A DNA stretch of 64,000 nt from Toxorhynchites rutilus septentrionalis (GCF_029784135.1 NC_073746.1:65846763-65910762), one strand, 5' to 3'; numbered from the stretch's first letter, positions 47,234-58,954 are shown. Program-made: numbers and translations. The notes: generated by a model not told the origin, from the letters alone.

Positions 47234-48430
47234 GGGCTACCATTCAAATGAAACACAAATTTCTACATTACTCAAGAATTAATCAAGCAAATGCAACCAA
47301 AGTCGGCATGTGAAGGTTTTAGGGTGCAATAAATGTTTTACGGTGGTTAGATACTTCCCCCCCCTCCCTTAGTAGGGGACTGCCATACAATTGAAACACA
47401 GATTTCTGCATTACTCGAGAATTAATCATGCAAATGGAACCAAATTAGGCATATTGAGGTTTTATGGTGCAATAAATGTTTTTACGATGGTTAGATACTC
47501 CTCCTCCCTCTCTTAGGGGGGACTGCCATACAAATGAAACACAAATTTCTACATTACTCAAGAATTAATCAAGCAAATGGAACCAAATTAGGCATATGGA
47601 GGTTTTAGTGTGCAATAAATGTTTCTATGGTAGTGAGATACTCCTCCCCCCTCTGTTAGGGGGGCTTCCATGCAAATGAAACACAAATTTCTGCATAACT
47701 CGAAAACTAATAAAAAAAATACCAAATTTGGCATTCGAAGGTTTTGGGGGACAGAAAACGTTTCTATGGCGAATAGACACTCCTCCCGTCTCTCTGAGGG
47801 GGGAGGGGTCTCCCATACAAATGAAACATAAATGTCTGCATAACTCGAGAATCAATCAAGCAAACGAAATCATATTTGGCATGTGGAGGTTTTAGGATGC
47901 AATAAATGCTTCTATGGTAGTTCGACACTCCTCCCCCCTCTTTTAGGGTGGGCTGTCATACAAATGAAAAACACATTTCTGCATAACTCGAAAACTAATC
48001 AAGCAAATGGAACCAAATTTGGCATGTGAAGATTTTAGGGGGCACGGAACGTTTCTATGGTGATTGGACACTCCTCCCCCTCTCTAAGGGGAGAAGAGGG
48101 GAGGCGTCTGTCATTATTCTATCATATTTTCTGTATCAAACATTTATTCCATGTAACGGAGAAACATGTTATTTGCAAATGGTTGAAAAATGTTGAACGA
48201 GAATTGTGTCTGAAAATAATCTGATATCATAATGATGAGTTTTGTTAGAAGTTTTTAGTATTTTTTTTTAGTAAAAGGTAAATTCAACGGGGTCGATTAG
48301 AAGATCAATCAATGAACAACTCTGCGATTGGACTCATGAACATGCGCTTAGTAAGAAAACGTGAATGTTTGAATGTATTGATAACAAAAAACAAATTTTG
48401 GGCGAGACGAAGTTTGCCGGGTCAGCTAGT
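46700..48430 (+). mobile_element. Helitron-like non-autonomous element (HINE type)
   Basis: Head: CTATGTATATAAAAATGG followed by TCTG repeats and CCGATCGACATGAAAATTGG. Middle: about six units of a ~145-bp minisatellite (47240-48110). Tail: CGCTTAGTAAGAAAACGTGA, ending AGTTTGCCGGGTCAGCTAGT. TCTG-rich heads, inner minisatellites and this ending are known for Helentron-associated INE elements of flies and mosquitoes, which move by rolling-circle copying and make no duplication. No Rep/helicase is encoded. The ~1.7 kb include the 333-bp duplication. Confidence 0.75.
47240..48110. repeat. Minisatellite, ~145-bp units (x6)
   Basis: CAAATGAAACACAAATTTCT or variants start units near 47246, 47390, 47530, 47672, 47817 and 47961. 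Each holds ACTCGAGAATTAATCAAGCA, TTTAGGGTGCAATAAATG and a C-rich CTCCTCCCCCCTCT run. Part of the Helitron-like element. Confidence 0.85.
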
Positions 48431-49758
48431 GCTGTATAAAAATGCTACCTCAAAAGTACTGTTTAATGGGTTTCTAACATCTGCATTTCCGATTTTAGGC
48501 TCGGTTAGGCAGGGATGCCCAATGAGTATGGCATTATTCGCGTTGTATCTAGAACCGCTGATTAGAATGATGCACCAGAATATTAGAGGTGTTTCAGTGG
48601 ATAATGTTATTATTAAAGTAATTGCATACACAGATGACTTAAACCTTTTCATTAGAAATGATAGCGAGTTTGATGAGATTTTGCAGTTAGTTAACTATTT
48701 TAGCATCTACTTAAAAATTAAATTGAATTTGGAAAAATCACAATTTTTTAGATTAAACAATTGTGTTGTAGGGTCATAGATAATCCAGGAATCGAGTGAG
48801 ATTAAAATACTAGGAATCAAATTCTCAGAGAACTATAAACAAATGATTGATTCCAATTATGATGATGTGATCAAAAATATCAATTTCGTTTTATTACTGC
48901 ACTATAGAAGAAGACTGAACATATCGACATATCGCCCTAGTGAGAAATATTTGCGGGAAGTTCATTTGGAAGGGCCAGTTTTATAAAGTGGAGAGAAAAG
49001 AGTTGTACTTACCTGTGTGCAAAGGCGAACTCTCTCTTGTCGATGTAGAGTCGAAAGCTAAAGCACTATTCATTAGAAACATTGTTTTACCGAAAAATGG
49101 AACCGTAGCGGATGAATTTATGCTTCAACAATAAAATACATAGATCTCACAAAAAAACACGCGTGAATGGATGCAGTTAGCACAAAATCTAAGGAATATG
49201 AACTATATATACTGCAAACAATTCTATGACAATCTGATCACATCAAAAATCACGATCAAGCAACAAATGTTAAGACCAAATTTGCTGTGGGAAAATATTT
49301 TTGAGAATACCAGTCGAAGTTTCCTGTCATCTGATGCTAAGTCTGTTTTATTTTTAGTAACAAGAGATATTATTCCATCCAAGCAAAAACTCTTCAACCA
49401 CCGTGTAAGAGGTACTGATTCACCCACCTGTGATTCTTGCGGAAGAATAGATACAGTGGAGCATAGAATCAAACATTGTTTGGCTTCAAATCTCATTTGG
49501 AGATGGCTGAATCAAATAATAAACAGAAGACTTAGAATCAATGTGAATGATGCGCAAGAATTGTTGGTCTGGGGCATTAGTGACAGAAATGCGAAGTATA
49601 AAGCTGCATTATGGTTAATGGTTGAAACTATGTTGTATTGTTTGAGCAATTATAACTGTGGATCCTTAAGCGAATTGCAGAGAAGAATCCGAGTACCACG
49701 ATGTAATCAAAGAGAGCTAATTGTAAAACATTTTCAACACTTCTTGGACATTCTTTAA
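48431..49758 (+). pseudogene. L1-like RT, part 2, and C-terminus
   Basis: Resumes LYKNATSKVLFNGFLTSAF, GSVRQGCPMSMALFALYLEP and IAYTDDLNLFI (YxDD box with Thr). It stops at 48777, is degraded to 49170, then is open to 49758: SKQKLFNHRVRGTDSPTC, a zinc-type CDSCGRIDTVEHRIKHC, and a tail with WGISDRNAKYKAALWLMVET. The ORF2 would copy RNA at nicked DNA. It is broken by stops and by the Helitron-like element. Confidence 0.8.
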
Positions 49759-49881
49759 GAAAGCAAATTGTATTCTATTTAGAAGTTGTGAAGAAACAGG
49801 CATGGTGTAGGGTCTAGCTTTATATTTATTGAAATGTACTTGTTGAAATATTGAATAAAATGCATTGTAATATTCTAAAAA

Positions 49882-49950
49882 AACACGCTCCGAAATTTAC
49901 AGAAGATCTCTTTAAACATAAAATAAACAATTCGTACGTGCAATGCTATC
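49882..49950 (+). repeat. Target site duplication of L1-like LINE, right
   Basis: AACACGCTCCGAAATTTACA to GCAATGCTATC directly follows the A-run. It matches 46257-46326 apart from about four substitutions and one A-run gap. Confidence 0.85.
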
Positions 49951-51742
49951 ATACACAACCAATCTCCACAAGGATGCAAACCAACACGGAACGAGTTTTT
50001 ATACCGTTATACGGAGATTTAATATATTGTCAATATTTTTCTTTCGCTTTGCTTGTGCAAGCGCAGCACTATGCTTACTTCTGTTCTTCTGTTCTGAGAA
50101 TGCACTTTGAGGCGACAAATTTTGTACGTTCGTTCGGCACGGTAGTTGTCTTCGAGAGCGAACGAGTTTTCTGTTCGCTCCTTAATTCTGTTCCGTGTTC
50201 GTTTTTCTATGGGTGATGGCAAAGCCTCATTTGTATTTGTGTGCTGAAAAAGTGTTGTTCCCGAAGCATTTTGTATCTTTATCCGGCAATATTTCATAAC
50301 GATTTCGATTAAAAGGCTTTTTAAATTAAATAAATATAAAATGTGTATAATATGTCAATTTATGTAATATGAATATATCAGATAACACCAACGGTGAAAG
50401 TTGTTTCTACATTGTGTGCCCGTTGTAGATGTGTTAGTTTTCATTCGTTATTTTTTGTGTTCTCTCTTACCCGAATCATATGCTATGCGAGAAAGTTCTG
50501 TGACAAACTCGGGAAAGAGGAAAAAACGATTCATCGACCAGACATACGTTATGTATCGCGCGAGTATCGTAGCTTTCCGGAATTTTCGGTAAACTGTTTT
50601 CAATCACGTCTAATTCGGACAATTTCGCGTTAGTTCGTGTTCCTATACGATGGGAAGATCTATAAATGTGAGTGACTCTCGCTACATTGTATTGAGGCTT
50701 CGCAGCAACAGTATAAGCAGAATTTTACTCAGCTGTTCTCCAGGAAGGAACGCAGTTGCATCAATATTTGAAATGCGCAGTGATGCTATCACCAGGGTTA
50801 CCATATCTACAGATTAATCTGTATTTATACAGATTTTTCAGTCTTTTAGAAACCAAGAATCTGTAGATACAGATTACAGATTTTTTAGGTTTCCATACAG
50901 ATTTACAGATTTTTCAAAATAACGATCCAATATTAGTTATGGCTTGATCACAATAATATTTTTTCCCAACTCACCAATTTTATTCCTATAGCATTCGAAT
51001 CAGTCTGAATGAGAGTCATTTTGGCATTGATAAGTACCGTGTAATACTGCTTTCTCATGTTCAATCTAAGGCGAAAAGTTGCCAAAGTCTGCGTCGTCGG
51101 CTAGCTTTACAATAGATAAATATCACTGTTTATCTTTTTCCTATTAAAGCACAGTAAATGCATGTCGTACTGATCGCATTTCTTTTTACTTGAAGAAGCA
51201 GTGATGTATAACTTTGTAAGATGAACAAGTTTTCTTTTGATCTTTTTAAACTTCTGATAAGTATTTACTAAACAATGTTTTTATGTTTATGATTAAACAA
51301 TATTTGGTATAATTCTTTTTCGCGTGATATCTGTCTCATGTATCACCGAAATAATTAGTTTGTCGCCTTTCGCCTTTTATCTTTCTGTTTGAACATACAA
51401 AACAATGCTCTTTATATCCATACAGTGCCGCAATACATGGAGTTTTCCATTAATTCTTTCCTCGAGCACGGATTACAACTTTTGTTTTTACTGAGTACCG
51501 TCATAGTAGCACCGTTTTGGTTCGTGAATAAGTTCACAAGACATAAAAAGTCGGTTGAAAAATGTTAATACAGAAAAGAGTTAATACAGATTTCGATACA
51601 GATTTGAGAAAAAAGAAAACTAAGAAATCCATGATTTTTCCTAACCCATGACCTTGTTGTGCCGTGCAGTTGCTGAAAATAAAACGCAACAACAGGGGAG
51701 TTATTTTTTTCTTTTTCCCCATTTTATTTTTGTTCAATATTT
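49951..51742. other. No gene recognised
   Basis: Contains a TATAAA near 50660 followed by a GC-richer stretch (50690-50760) that could be a promoter or part of a solo LTR; no matching repeat was found. Around 50800-50910 the word ACAGATT recurs many times in a degenerate low-complexity patch. The ORFs are short and without motifs. Confidence 0.4.
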
Positions 51743-53740
51743 GACGAATTTAATGCCAACTCGTCTTAGGAGTTGGCAGCATCATTTCAGATAGTAGTGA
51801 AACGTTGTGGGTGTAAAGACATGGGTCATTTAAGCAACTTTGCATACTTGAAATATTCGAAAAATAATTAGACTACTTTTTGGAAATAGCTAAATTTTAT
51901 TTCTTAATTTTTTACAAAAATTTATAACTTAAAAACGTATTTTTTTAAAATTCTCAAAAATATATATATATGAATAGCCCTTAAAATTTCCAACAAGTCG
52001 TCCGTACATCGGAAGATGGGCACTTTTACAAGGGAAAAAAGTTTTTCGAACAACAACTTTTTCATGTTTTCTCTGAAAAAATACAACTTATCCTAATTTT
52101 ACTTACAGTCAAGATAGCGATATAGTGTATTCGACAAAGTTTTAGATCTTGTTAAAATATAAACTTTTGTCAAAGGCATCAGCTTTCTATCTTTTATAGT
52201 TTTTGGAATATAAGTCATTTTTGTATAAAGACTCCTGAAAAAAATAATGTTTTGCTCGTAACATTTTTGTGTGTAAATTCTCACGTTTGACATATTCTTG
52301 AAATGTTTCTAAATAGAGAATAGTTAGAAAAGCATTTAAAATGCGATAATTAATTCCATAAAATGTAACGAATTGAACCTTAATAGCATTTTTTCAAAGA
52401 AAAACATGAAAAAGTTGTTGTTCGAAAAACTTATCCCATGTGCCCATCGTCCGATGTATGCAAAACTTGTTGGAAATTTTAAGGACTATTTATAACTATT
52501 TTTTTCAGAATTTTAAAAACATGTTTTCGGGAAAAATGAATTTTAATTTTCAAAATATTTTTTTTCTAATTAATTTTTTTTTCAAAAAGTTCTTTTTGAT
52601 GAAAACCAAAATAATTAAATTCCATTCTTTGACTAAAATTTTGTAGGTCTGATATTTTTGCTTATTTTTTTTTTTTAAGTTTTGAGATTTTTCAACTTTT
52701 TTGTTTTCGGAAAATCCTAATTTAAAAACTATAAGATCTAAAAAAAATTGGTCAGAGAATAAAATGTAGGAAATTACGTAGGTTTTCATTAAAAATTATG
52801 AAAGAATTTTGGAAAAAAATTTTATTGAAAAAAAAATATTTTGAAAATTTGAAAAAAAATAGATATAAATTATCCTTAAAATTCCCAACAAGTTTTCCAT
52901 CGATCGAACGATAAGCACATTTACATGGAAAAAGATTTTCGAACAACATCTTTTTAATTTTTTTCTTCGAAAAAAATACAATTAATGTTTAATTCGTAAC
53001 ATTTTTATGTATTAATTATCGCAATTTACACACTCTGCAAATTTTTCTCTATTTGGAAACATGTCAAGAACACGTCAAACGTGAGAATTTACACACGAAA
53101 ATGTTACAAGCAAAACATTATTTTTTTTCATGAGTCTTCATACAAAAATGACTTATATACCAAAAACTATGGAAGATAGAAAGTTGATGTTTCGACAAAA
53201 GTTTATATTTTAACAAGATCTAAAACTCGACAAGGTCGAATACACTATATCGCTATCTATCAAAGCTTTATCAAAGAAAACATGAAAAAATTGTTGTTCG
53301 AGAAACTTTTTCCCTGTAAAAGTGCCCATCTTCCGATGTATGGACGACTTGTTGGAAATTGTAAGGGCTATTCATTTATATATTTTTGGGAATTTAAAAA
53401 AATACGTTTTTGAGAAAAATGAATATTAATTTTTAAAATAACTTTTTTTTCCAGCGAAATTTTCTTCAAAATTTGTTGGTATTTTTTTGTGAAAATTTAA
53501 ACAAGTTCCTACATTTCATCCGTTGACATGAATTTTGTAGGTATCATAGTTTCTAAGTTATAAATTTTTGTAACAAAAAAAAAAAAAAAAATTTAGCTTT
53601 TTCCAAAAAGTAGTCTAATTATTTTTCGAATATTTCAAGTATGCAAAGTTGCTTAAATGACCCATGTCTTTACACCCACAACGTTTCACTACTATCTGAG
53701 ATGGTGCTGCCAACGGCCGGTCGAGTTGACATGAAATTCT
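51743..53740. mobile_element. Family P foldback element, complete
   Basis: ~2 kb. Outer words GACGAATTTAATGCCAACTCG and, inverted, CGAGTTGACATGAAATTC. The terminal inverted repeat runs at least 160 bp (TTGGCAGCATCATTTCAGAT, GTGGGTGTAAAGACATGGGT, AAATAATTAGACTACTTTTT). Inside, arms with CATCGGAAGATGGGCACTTT alternate plus (52005), minus (52440), plus (52900, diverged) and minus (53330). Two ~300-bp cores (52094-52396, 52980-53272) face each other. No transposase is seen. The superfamily is unknown; a foldback or Mutator-like derivative is possible. Confidence 0.75.
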
Positions 53741-54730
53741 GTTACATTTATATCTCTGGTAGTGATGGAATATTTGTTGTTGCTGTAACAGCTTTAGATT
53801 TTAGATTAACATAGTCAAGTTAAAGACCTGATCTGGGCTTTCGGATTTAAAGAGTACTCTACTCTACGACATTAGGACTAAGACTAATTTATTTACAGAG
53901 TTTTTACAAACAAGAAGCTTTTGTATCCTTTGCCACGCCAACGTGCTTATTTCCGTCTCCCGCGTTGTTCATCACTTATGATTTCGCTTTCCTACGTCGC
54001 TTGTGTTCTTATCGCTATTTGTTTAGGATTCCTCATTCCTGCTTGGGTCGTTGGTATTCTTATCGCTGCTGCTTAGATTGTTGTTGGCGATCTGCAATCT
54101 TTGGTCTATCTCATGATCCTTGTCGTGAATGCGTTGAGAGCATGCATCTTCTAATGTTCCCATTTTTTTGATAACAGCCAGTTGTAAAGATGTTTCCTTA
54201 ACTGTCATATTTCTAATTGAGGATTTAGATTAAATACTCCAGAAGGGCACAGTCGAAAGTCTGAATAAGCTTCCAGATTTTTTAATGTAGGCTTCAAGCT
54301 TTAGAATTTTATTATTGATTTCAGGTTATGGATTCGGTCCCCGGATTTTGGTTCTGAAGCAGAGGGTTTTTAATGCATATTCCAGATTGCCGATCCATTA
54401 CATTATACGTCAACTTACGAATGAACTTTTTTTAAATGAAGTGCCGTGTACAAAAATGTGTTTGTTTGTAGGCGTGTTTATATGTTTTATACAGTGTATG
54501 CAGATTTTGCTTATTCTATACCAAGTTGTAAGGATTCCAGAGACTATTTACGGTTGTGGTATATATGTTTTTGTGAATATAAGATTCGTTTGATCCTTAC
54601 TCAGTGAATTGTTGGTCGTTTACAGTTATTCGCCAGTCGTATAAAGTAAATCGTTGATCGTAAACTTTAAACCGTTAATTACGAATAGTATTGTTGTATA
54701 TCGTAAAACGAAAGCACCGGTTCGATAGGT
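53741..54730. other. No gene recognised
   Basis: AT-rich sequence with ORFs of 60-92 residues and no motifs. A CTTCCAGATTTTTTAATG/TTCCAGATTGCCG word near 54270 and 54380 is weakly repeated. Confidence 0.4.
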
Positions 54731-54734
54731 TTTA

Positions 54735-54875
54735 GAGGAGTTACCTTCTCAGGTTTCTCGAAGATAACTCTCCGTCGTCGCTGTTGGACTGCTATAAATT
54801 GATATATTTTAAAGGATTTCTCGTGGTTACCTCCTCAGGTTTCCCAAAAATAACCCTCCGCCGTCGCTAAGCACA
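54735..54875. repeat. Hairpin-type repeat units, left of LINE
   Basis: Two units, ~88 bp apart: AGTTACCTTCTCAGGTTTCT ... ATAACTCTCCGTCGTCGCTG and GGTTACCTCCTCAGGTTTCC ... ATAACCCTCCGCCGTCGCTA. Related units sit on the other side of the LINE (59012-59105). Origin unknown. Confidence 0.6.
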
Positions 54876-54883
54876 AGCACGAT

Positions 54884-54893
54884 GAAATATATA
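54884..54893. repeat. Candidate TSD of the intact LINE, left
   Basis: GAAATATATA, repeated at 58969-58978. It is low complexity, but it falls exactly at the element's tail and head. Confidence 0.55.
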
Positions 54894-55080
54894 ACACATT
54901 TATTTATTTATTTATTTAAATCACCTTGTTTGTCTTTGAGCGCATGGCTCTTAGAGACTGTCTGAATATATATATATGCCAACATGTAGGCGTATTATTA
55001 CAGGAGTACAAGTATCTTACTATTTGAATTTGATTGACAAACTAATAACAAAAATTAAAAGACATTTCAAACTTACAAAC

Positions 55081-57954
55081 TTATGCAGAGGACTGTTCAA
55101 TAAGAAACAAAGCTTTCAATTTGGATTTGAAATTATTTTCTTGAAGCACTTTTAGTTCTTGCTGGAGATTGTTGTACAGAGCAGTTGCCCTATTGACAGC
55201 AGAGTTCTGTCCAAATGTCGTCGTATATCGTCTGAGGGATAGCAAACGATCTCTTCCTCTGGTGTTATATTGATGTTGTTCGGATAGCCGACTGAGAGTT
55301 ATATTTGTATGAACAGTGCCATGTAGGATACGATGGATATGCATACAAGCTGCATGAATATACACATTTTTAACGGTCAGTATATCATGTTTCGAGTGGA
55401 TGAACGCAGTTGAAGTCCTTCGATGATAACCAAACAAATTCTTGATCGCCTTATTCTGAATCGTTTGCAAGGATTTCAGTGCTGTAATACTGGCAGTTCC
55501 CCATACTAGTATGCCGTACGTGAGGTGGCAATGGAATAAAGTGAAGTACAGGTACCGTTTCGTTTCTAGAGGTACGAGATCCGCAATTCTCCTGAAGATA
55601 CCAGCAACTTGAGCAAGTTCAGAGCTCAGCTTACTAATGTGTTCATTCCATTTGATTTTTTCATCAAGTAATACACCTAGATATTTGAATGCATTAACCC
55701 TTTCGATGATGTTACCTCCGTAGCGAATCTCGATGTTGTTTGTTTCAGGAACGTTGAACAACATGTATTTCGTTTTCGAAATATTTACTGTAAGTTTATG
55801 CTGGTTCATCCACCTATGAAGCGCTATCTGGTCCTGGTTAATCAGCTGCTGGAGTTCATTACAGTTTGCTCCGGTGTAAATTAGCACGATGTCGTCAGCA
55901 TACATAAACAAGATTCCATGAAGAGGTAGGTCTTTTAGGTTGTTGATGTAACAGTTGAACAACGTTGGTCCTAATGTGCTACCTTGAACAACTCCAAAGT
56001 CAATATGCTGCGAACTACTGATACCTTTATCGTAAAGATATTGTTTACGATTGTCGAGAAAATCTCTGAACCACTTACAACTCTTTCCTTTCACTCCAAG
56101 CTCATTCAAACGACGGAGAAGAATTTTTCGATTACAGGTATCAAAAGCCTTGCTTAGATCAAGAAACACCGCCGCAACCTTTTCCTTCCGATCACATAGC
56201 GATTGGATTGTTGAAACGACATCGAATAAAGCAGTTTGTGTATTAGAACTCGGCCGAAATCCGTATTGCCGAGATGAGAGAAGACTGTGATTCTCAAGGT
56301 GTTCCATGAGCTGTTTGTTAATAGCTTTTTGAAGAATTTTGTCGACTACACAAGGAATTGAGATTGGCCTGAATTCTGAGATATTACTAGGGGTTGACGA
56401 TTTCGGAATTGCAACCACTTTCGCTACTTTCAGTTCAGCTGGTATTCGAGCTTGTAGGATTGAGGAGTTAACTATGTCACATATGTTAGGCGACAGTTCT
56501 TCACAGAGTTCCTTGAGAATTCTTGACTGGATTCCATCATAGCCAGCTGATGCTGTTGCTGGGAGTGCATTAATAAACTCTTTTACATTTGATAGCCCAA
56601 CAGTGGTGAAGTTGAGCGAAATATTGGTTTGTTCGCAGAATGGTCCCAGATCCACATATGGTATCTTCTTCGCTAGTTGCGCGCCAGCCCTGGCGAAGTA
56701 GTTGTTCGCATTTTCAAGTACACATAGTCTATCTTCTAAGGTATCACACTTTCCGGTAATTGCATCACAGTTTTTGATCGTACCTATAACTTGCTTTATA
56801 GTGTCCCAAGTTTTCGATACACTTCCCTTAGCTCGTTCAAACTTATTAGCATAGTATTGTTTCATTTTGCTTCGCTTCATGTATGTCACTTTTCTACACC
56901 AGTCATAATATACGTTTCGGACGAAGTTATCGGATCTATTTTTGCGATGTTTTGCATACCAGTAATTTTTGGCCCGTATACACACCACTACTTCGTAATC
57001 CATCCACGGTTTCGAATGTCTGCGAGTTACTGTTGACACTAGTATGCGTTTCGATGAATTTCCCTGTGCTTGTTGAAATCTTGAGATGAACGAAGTGTAG
57101 TTAGTTTCCACACCGACACTACGGCTCGTCACTATAGGGTGCTGTAGCAGGATCTCACGGAAACTGTTAATGTTAATTTTTGGGTAAACTTCTCGCATTT
57201 GTGGCAGGCTAGTTATCTTGTAGTCGGCTTCAACGAAGATAGCATCGTGGTCGAATAAACTGTACTGCAGATGTTGTACTGTTGTGTGGATTGCTGTGTT
57301 GTTAGTAGATATGTGATCCAGACACGCTTCATATCGGGTCGGAGTAGTGTCGCAGAAGTTAAATCCATTTGAGTGAACCGTAGTCGTATATTTCTGCACG
57401 GTAGTGTTAGTTCGCAACAAATCGATGTTGAAATCTCCGCATAAGATCATGGTGTATTTTCCTCGTCGAGTGAGAAATTCATCTAGCAATTCTATGAATC
57501 CATCCACAGCGGTGGCAAGTGTTTGGGGTGGCCTATATACACAGGTCAAAACAATCTTTTGTGGATATCCAATTTCCACAGCAACAATACTGTTGTATTC
57601 GTCGCAATACGATTCCACAAGTTTGGCATTGATATCTTTGTGAACGAATATTGCTGAACCTCCTCCTCGCCTTGATGATCGCGAAGCGAAGAAGCAATTG
57701 TAGTTTAGAGGTGACATGGATGATTCGACATCACCTCGGGACCATGTTTCTGTTATCAGAAGAACATCCATTCGGCATGGGGCATCATCCAGTAGTACTT
57801 CTAGCTCGGTAAGTTTATCTCGTAGACTTCTAGCGTTGAAGTAGAACAGTTTGAGACTATTCGTTTTGTTGATATTGAGAGATTTAATAGTGGTTAATGA
57901 TCGTGTGTTCGATTGAGACGGTAGTTGAAGGTTCTGATCATTTGATGTATTCAT
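55081..57954 (-). CDS. LINE ORF2: endonuclease and reverse transcriptase
   Basis: 957 residues, no stop. Residues 33-242 form an APE-type endonuclease with Asn40 (FYFNARSL), Glu69 (LLITETW), Arg141 (VYRPP), Asp174/Asn176 (CGDFNID), Asp213 and Asp235-His236. Residues ~510-780 are the reverse transcriptase: EFRPISIPCVVDKIL (~527), FLDLSKAFDT (Asp599), VVQGSTLGP (~656) and MYADDIV (Asp687, Asp688). There is no RNase H. The C-terminus includes AFKYLGVLLDEKIKW and a basic tail. The protein nicks genomic DNA and copies the element RNA at the nick (target-primed reverse transcription). Its start, ATGAATACATC, lies inside the end of ORF1, so re-initiation after ORF1 is likely. The clade assignment (CR1/L2/Jockey supergroup) is tentative. 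Confidence 0.92.
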   Translation of the reverse strand: MNTSNDQNLQLPSQSNTRSLTTIKSLNINKTNSLKLFYFNARSLRDKLTELEVLLDDAPCRMDVLLITETWSRGDVESSMSPLNYNCFFASRSSRRGGGSAIFVHKDINAKLVESYCDEYNSIVAVEIGYPQKIVLTCVYRPPQTLATAVDGFIELLDEFLTRRGKYTMILCGDFNIDLLRTNTTVQKYTTTVHSNGFNFCDTTPTRYEACLDHISTNNTAIHTTVQHLQYSLFDHDAIFVEADYKITSLPQMREVYPKININSFREILLQHPIVTSRSVGVETNYTSFISRFQQAQGNSSKRILVSTVTRRHSKPWMDYEVVVCIRAKNYWYAKHRKNRSDNFVRNVYYDWCRKVTYMKRSKMKQYYANKFERAKGSVSKTWDTIKQVIGTIKNCDAITGKCDTLEDRLCVLENANNYFARAGAQLAKKIPYVDLGPFCEQTNISLNFTTVGLSNVKEFINALPATASAGYDGIQSRILKELCEELSPNICDIVNSSILQARIPAELKVAKVVAIPKSSTPSNISEFRPISIPCVVDKILQKAINKQLMEHLENHSLLSSRQYGFRPSSNTQTALFDVVSTIQSLCDRKEKVAAVFLDLSKAFDTCNRKILLRRLNELGVKGKSCKWFRDFLDNRKQYLYDKGISSSQHIDFGVVQGSTLGPTLFNCYINNLKDLPLHGILFMYADDIVLIYTGANCNELQQLINQDQIALHRWMNQHKLTVNISKTKYMLFNVPETNNIEIRYGGNIIERVNAFKYLGVLLDEKIKWNEHISKLSSELAQVAGIFRRIADLVPLETKRYLYFTLFHCHLTYGILVWGTASITALKSLQTIQNKAIKNLFGYHRRTSTAFIHSKHDILTVKNVYIHAACMHIHRILHGTVHTNITLSRLSEQHQYNTRGRDRLLSLRRYTTTFGQNSAVNRATALYNNLQQELKVLQENNFKSKLKALFLIEQSSA

Positions 57955-58954
57955 TCAGGGCGTCACACGATAAGACTTCTCTGACTCTACCTTTTTCGGT
58001 TTTCCGCACCAACAATCTACCGTCTCTGAACCAGGCAAACTTGATTTTACCATCACGTTTTAGATCTCTCGATAATTTGAACAAATACCGATTTCGCTTT
58101 GTCATCACCTCATTGATGTAAATGTTTACAACGCGTAAATTCCCGGTATTCATTTTCAACACAGCAGTAGTTAGGTCTCTCTTGCTCCTCTTTTTTGCAA
58201 TTATATCGTCCCTTTTCTCCTTACTATGGAATCTAACCTGAATAGATGGAGGCAATTGAGATTTCGTGGACGCATAGGCAGGCGTCCGGAAGATCTCCTT
58301 GACTTCATCCTTTCGTAGTTCGACTCCAATCTCTCCGCAAATAGTATTTACAATTTTAAATAGATCTTCACCTTCCATGTCCGGAATGTTCGACATTTCC
58401 AGAGAATGGCTCAATTTTTCTTGCTTTTGTTTGTCGATTTCAATTTCACACCATTCTACTTTCTTTCGCAGCTCATCATTTGGTTCACGTAACTGTTGCT
58501 GCTCATCCATTAGAGTTTCAGTTGTGGTACGTAGTTCATTAAGTGCAACTTGGATATTGCGCACCTCCGATATCACTTCTTGCTGCCAGCCAATCAGTTT
58601 ATCCAGCTTTGATTCAATCCTCCCAATTCCAATTTCCAGATTAGAAGAATCAGCATCTCTTTCAGTATTGCGTGGTGTAGACAACAACGGTGGGTCAGCC
58701 ATGTTGATCGTACTTCTTCTGCTCCTATTTCGGTTTTCCTTGCAAGGAATGCAAAACCAAAATTTATCAGGAACCGTCTGGATTTCCTGATATTCCGCAT
58801 CAGATAACGATGTGCAGGCCTTGTGAAACCACTGTTTACACCTTCCGTCGCACTGTAAAGGCTTTCCGGTTCGCGAATTTATATTTTTCTTGCACCTCGC
58901 ACAGGGTTGACTTGATTGGTTCGCCATCTCGATTAGCCCTTCATAAAAGTTCAT
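57938..58954 (-). CDS. LINE ORF1: PHD finger, coiled coil, FP25K-like domain
   Basis: 338 residues from the ATG at 58954. The in-frame ATG at 58927 (MANQSSQPCARC) is an equally good start. A C4HC3 PHD finger is formed by C18, C21, C35, C39, H44, C47, C68 and C71. Residues ~105-190 are a coiled coil (IGRIESKLDKLIGWQQEV ...). Residues ~190-260 look RRM-like, and 270-330 resemble the baculovirus FP25K-type domain (YLFKLSRDLKRDGKIKFAWF). PHD plus FP-like ORF1s are known in insect LINEs and are thought to bind element RNA as a particle. The stop TGA overlaps the ORF2 start region (17 nt shared). No break is seen. Confidence 0.85.
   Translation of the reverse strand: MNFYEGLIEMANQSSQPCARCKKNINSRTGKPLQCDGRCKQWFHKACTSLSDAEYQEIQTVPDKFWFCIPCKENRNRSRRSTINMADPPLLSTPRNTERDADSSNLEIGIGRIESKLDKLIGWQQEVISEVRNIQVALNELRTTTETLMDEQQQLREPNDELRKKVEWCEIEIDKQKQEKLSHSLEMSNIPDMEGEDLFKIVNTICGEIGVELRKDEVKEIFRTPAYASTKSQLPPSIQVRFHSKEKRDDIIAKKRSKRDLTTAVLKMNTGNLRVVNIYINEVMTKRNRYLFKLSRDLKRDGKIKFAWFRDGRLLVRKTEKGRVREVLSCDALNEYIK

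Larger units (their letters stand above)
46327..49881 (+). mobile_element. L1-like LINE, 5'-truncated, split by a Helitron
   Basis: Begins inside ORF2 (SFLVDGECPPDLFSAGIIAL) and ends with an AATAAA-containing 3' UTR and an A-run (49874-49882). The ~70-bp duplication flanks it. A Helitron-like element (46700-48430) splits the RT palm. RT motifs are of L1/Tx1 type (LNTDYKIFTKIL, GSVRQGCPMSMALF). Confidence 0.85.

Noticed and set aside
50640..50760. Solo LTR or host promoter
   Set aside because: A TATAAA and a GC-richer stretch are present, but no repeat partner, target duplication or downstream gene could be shown.
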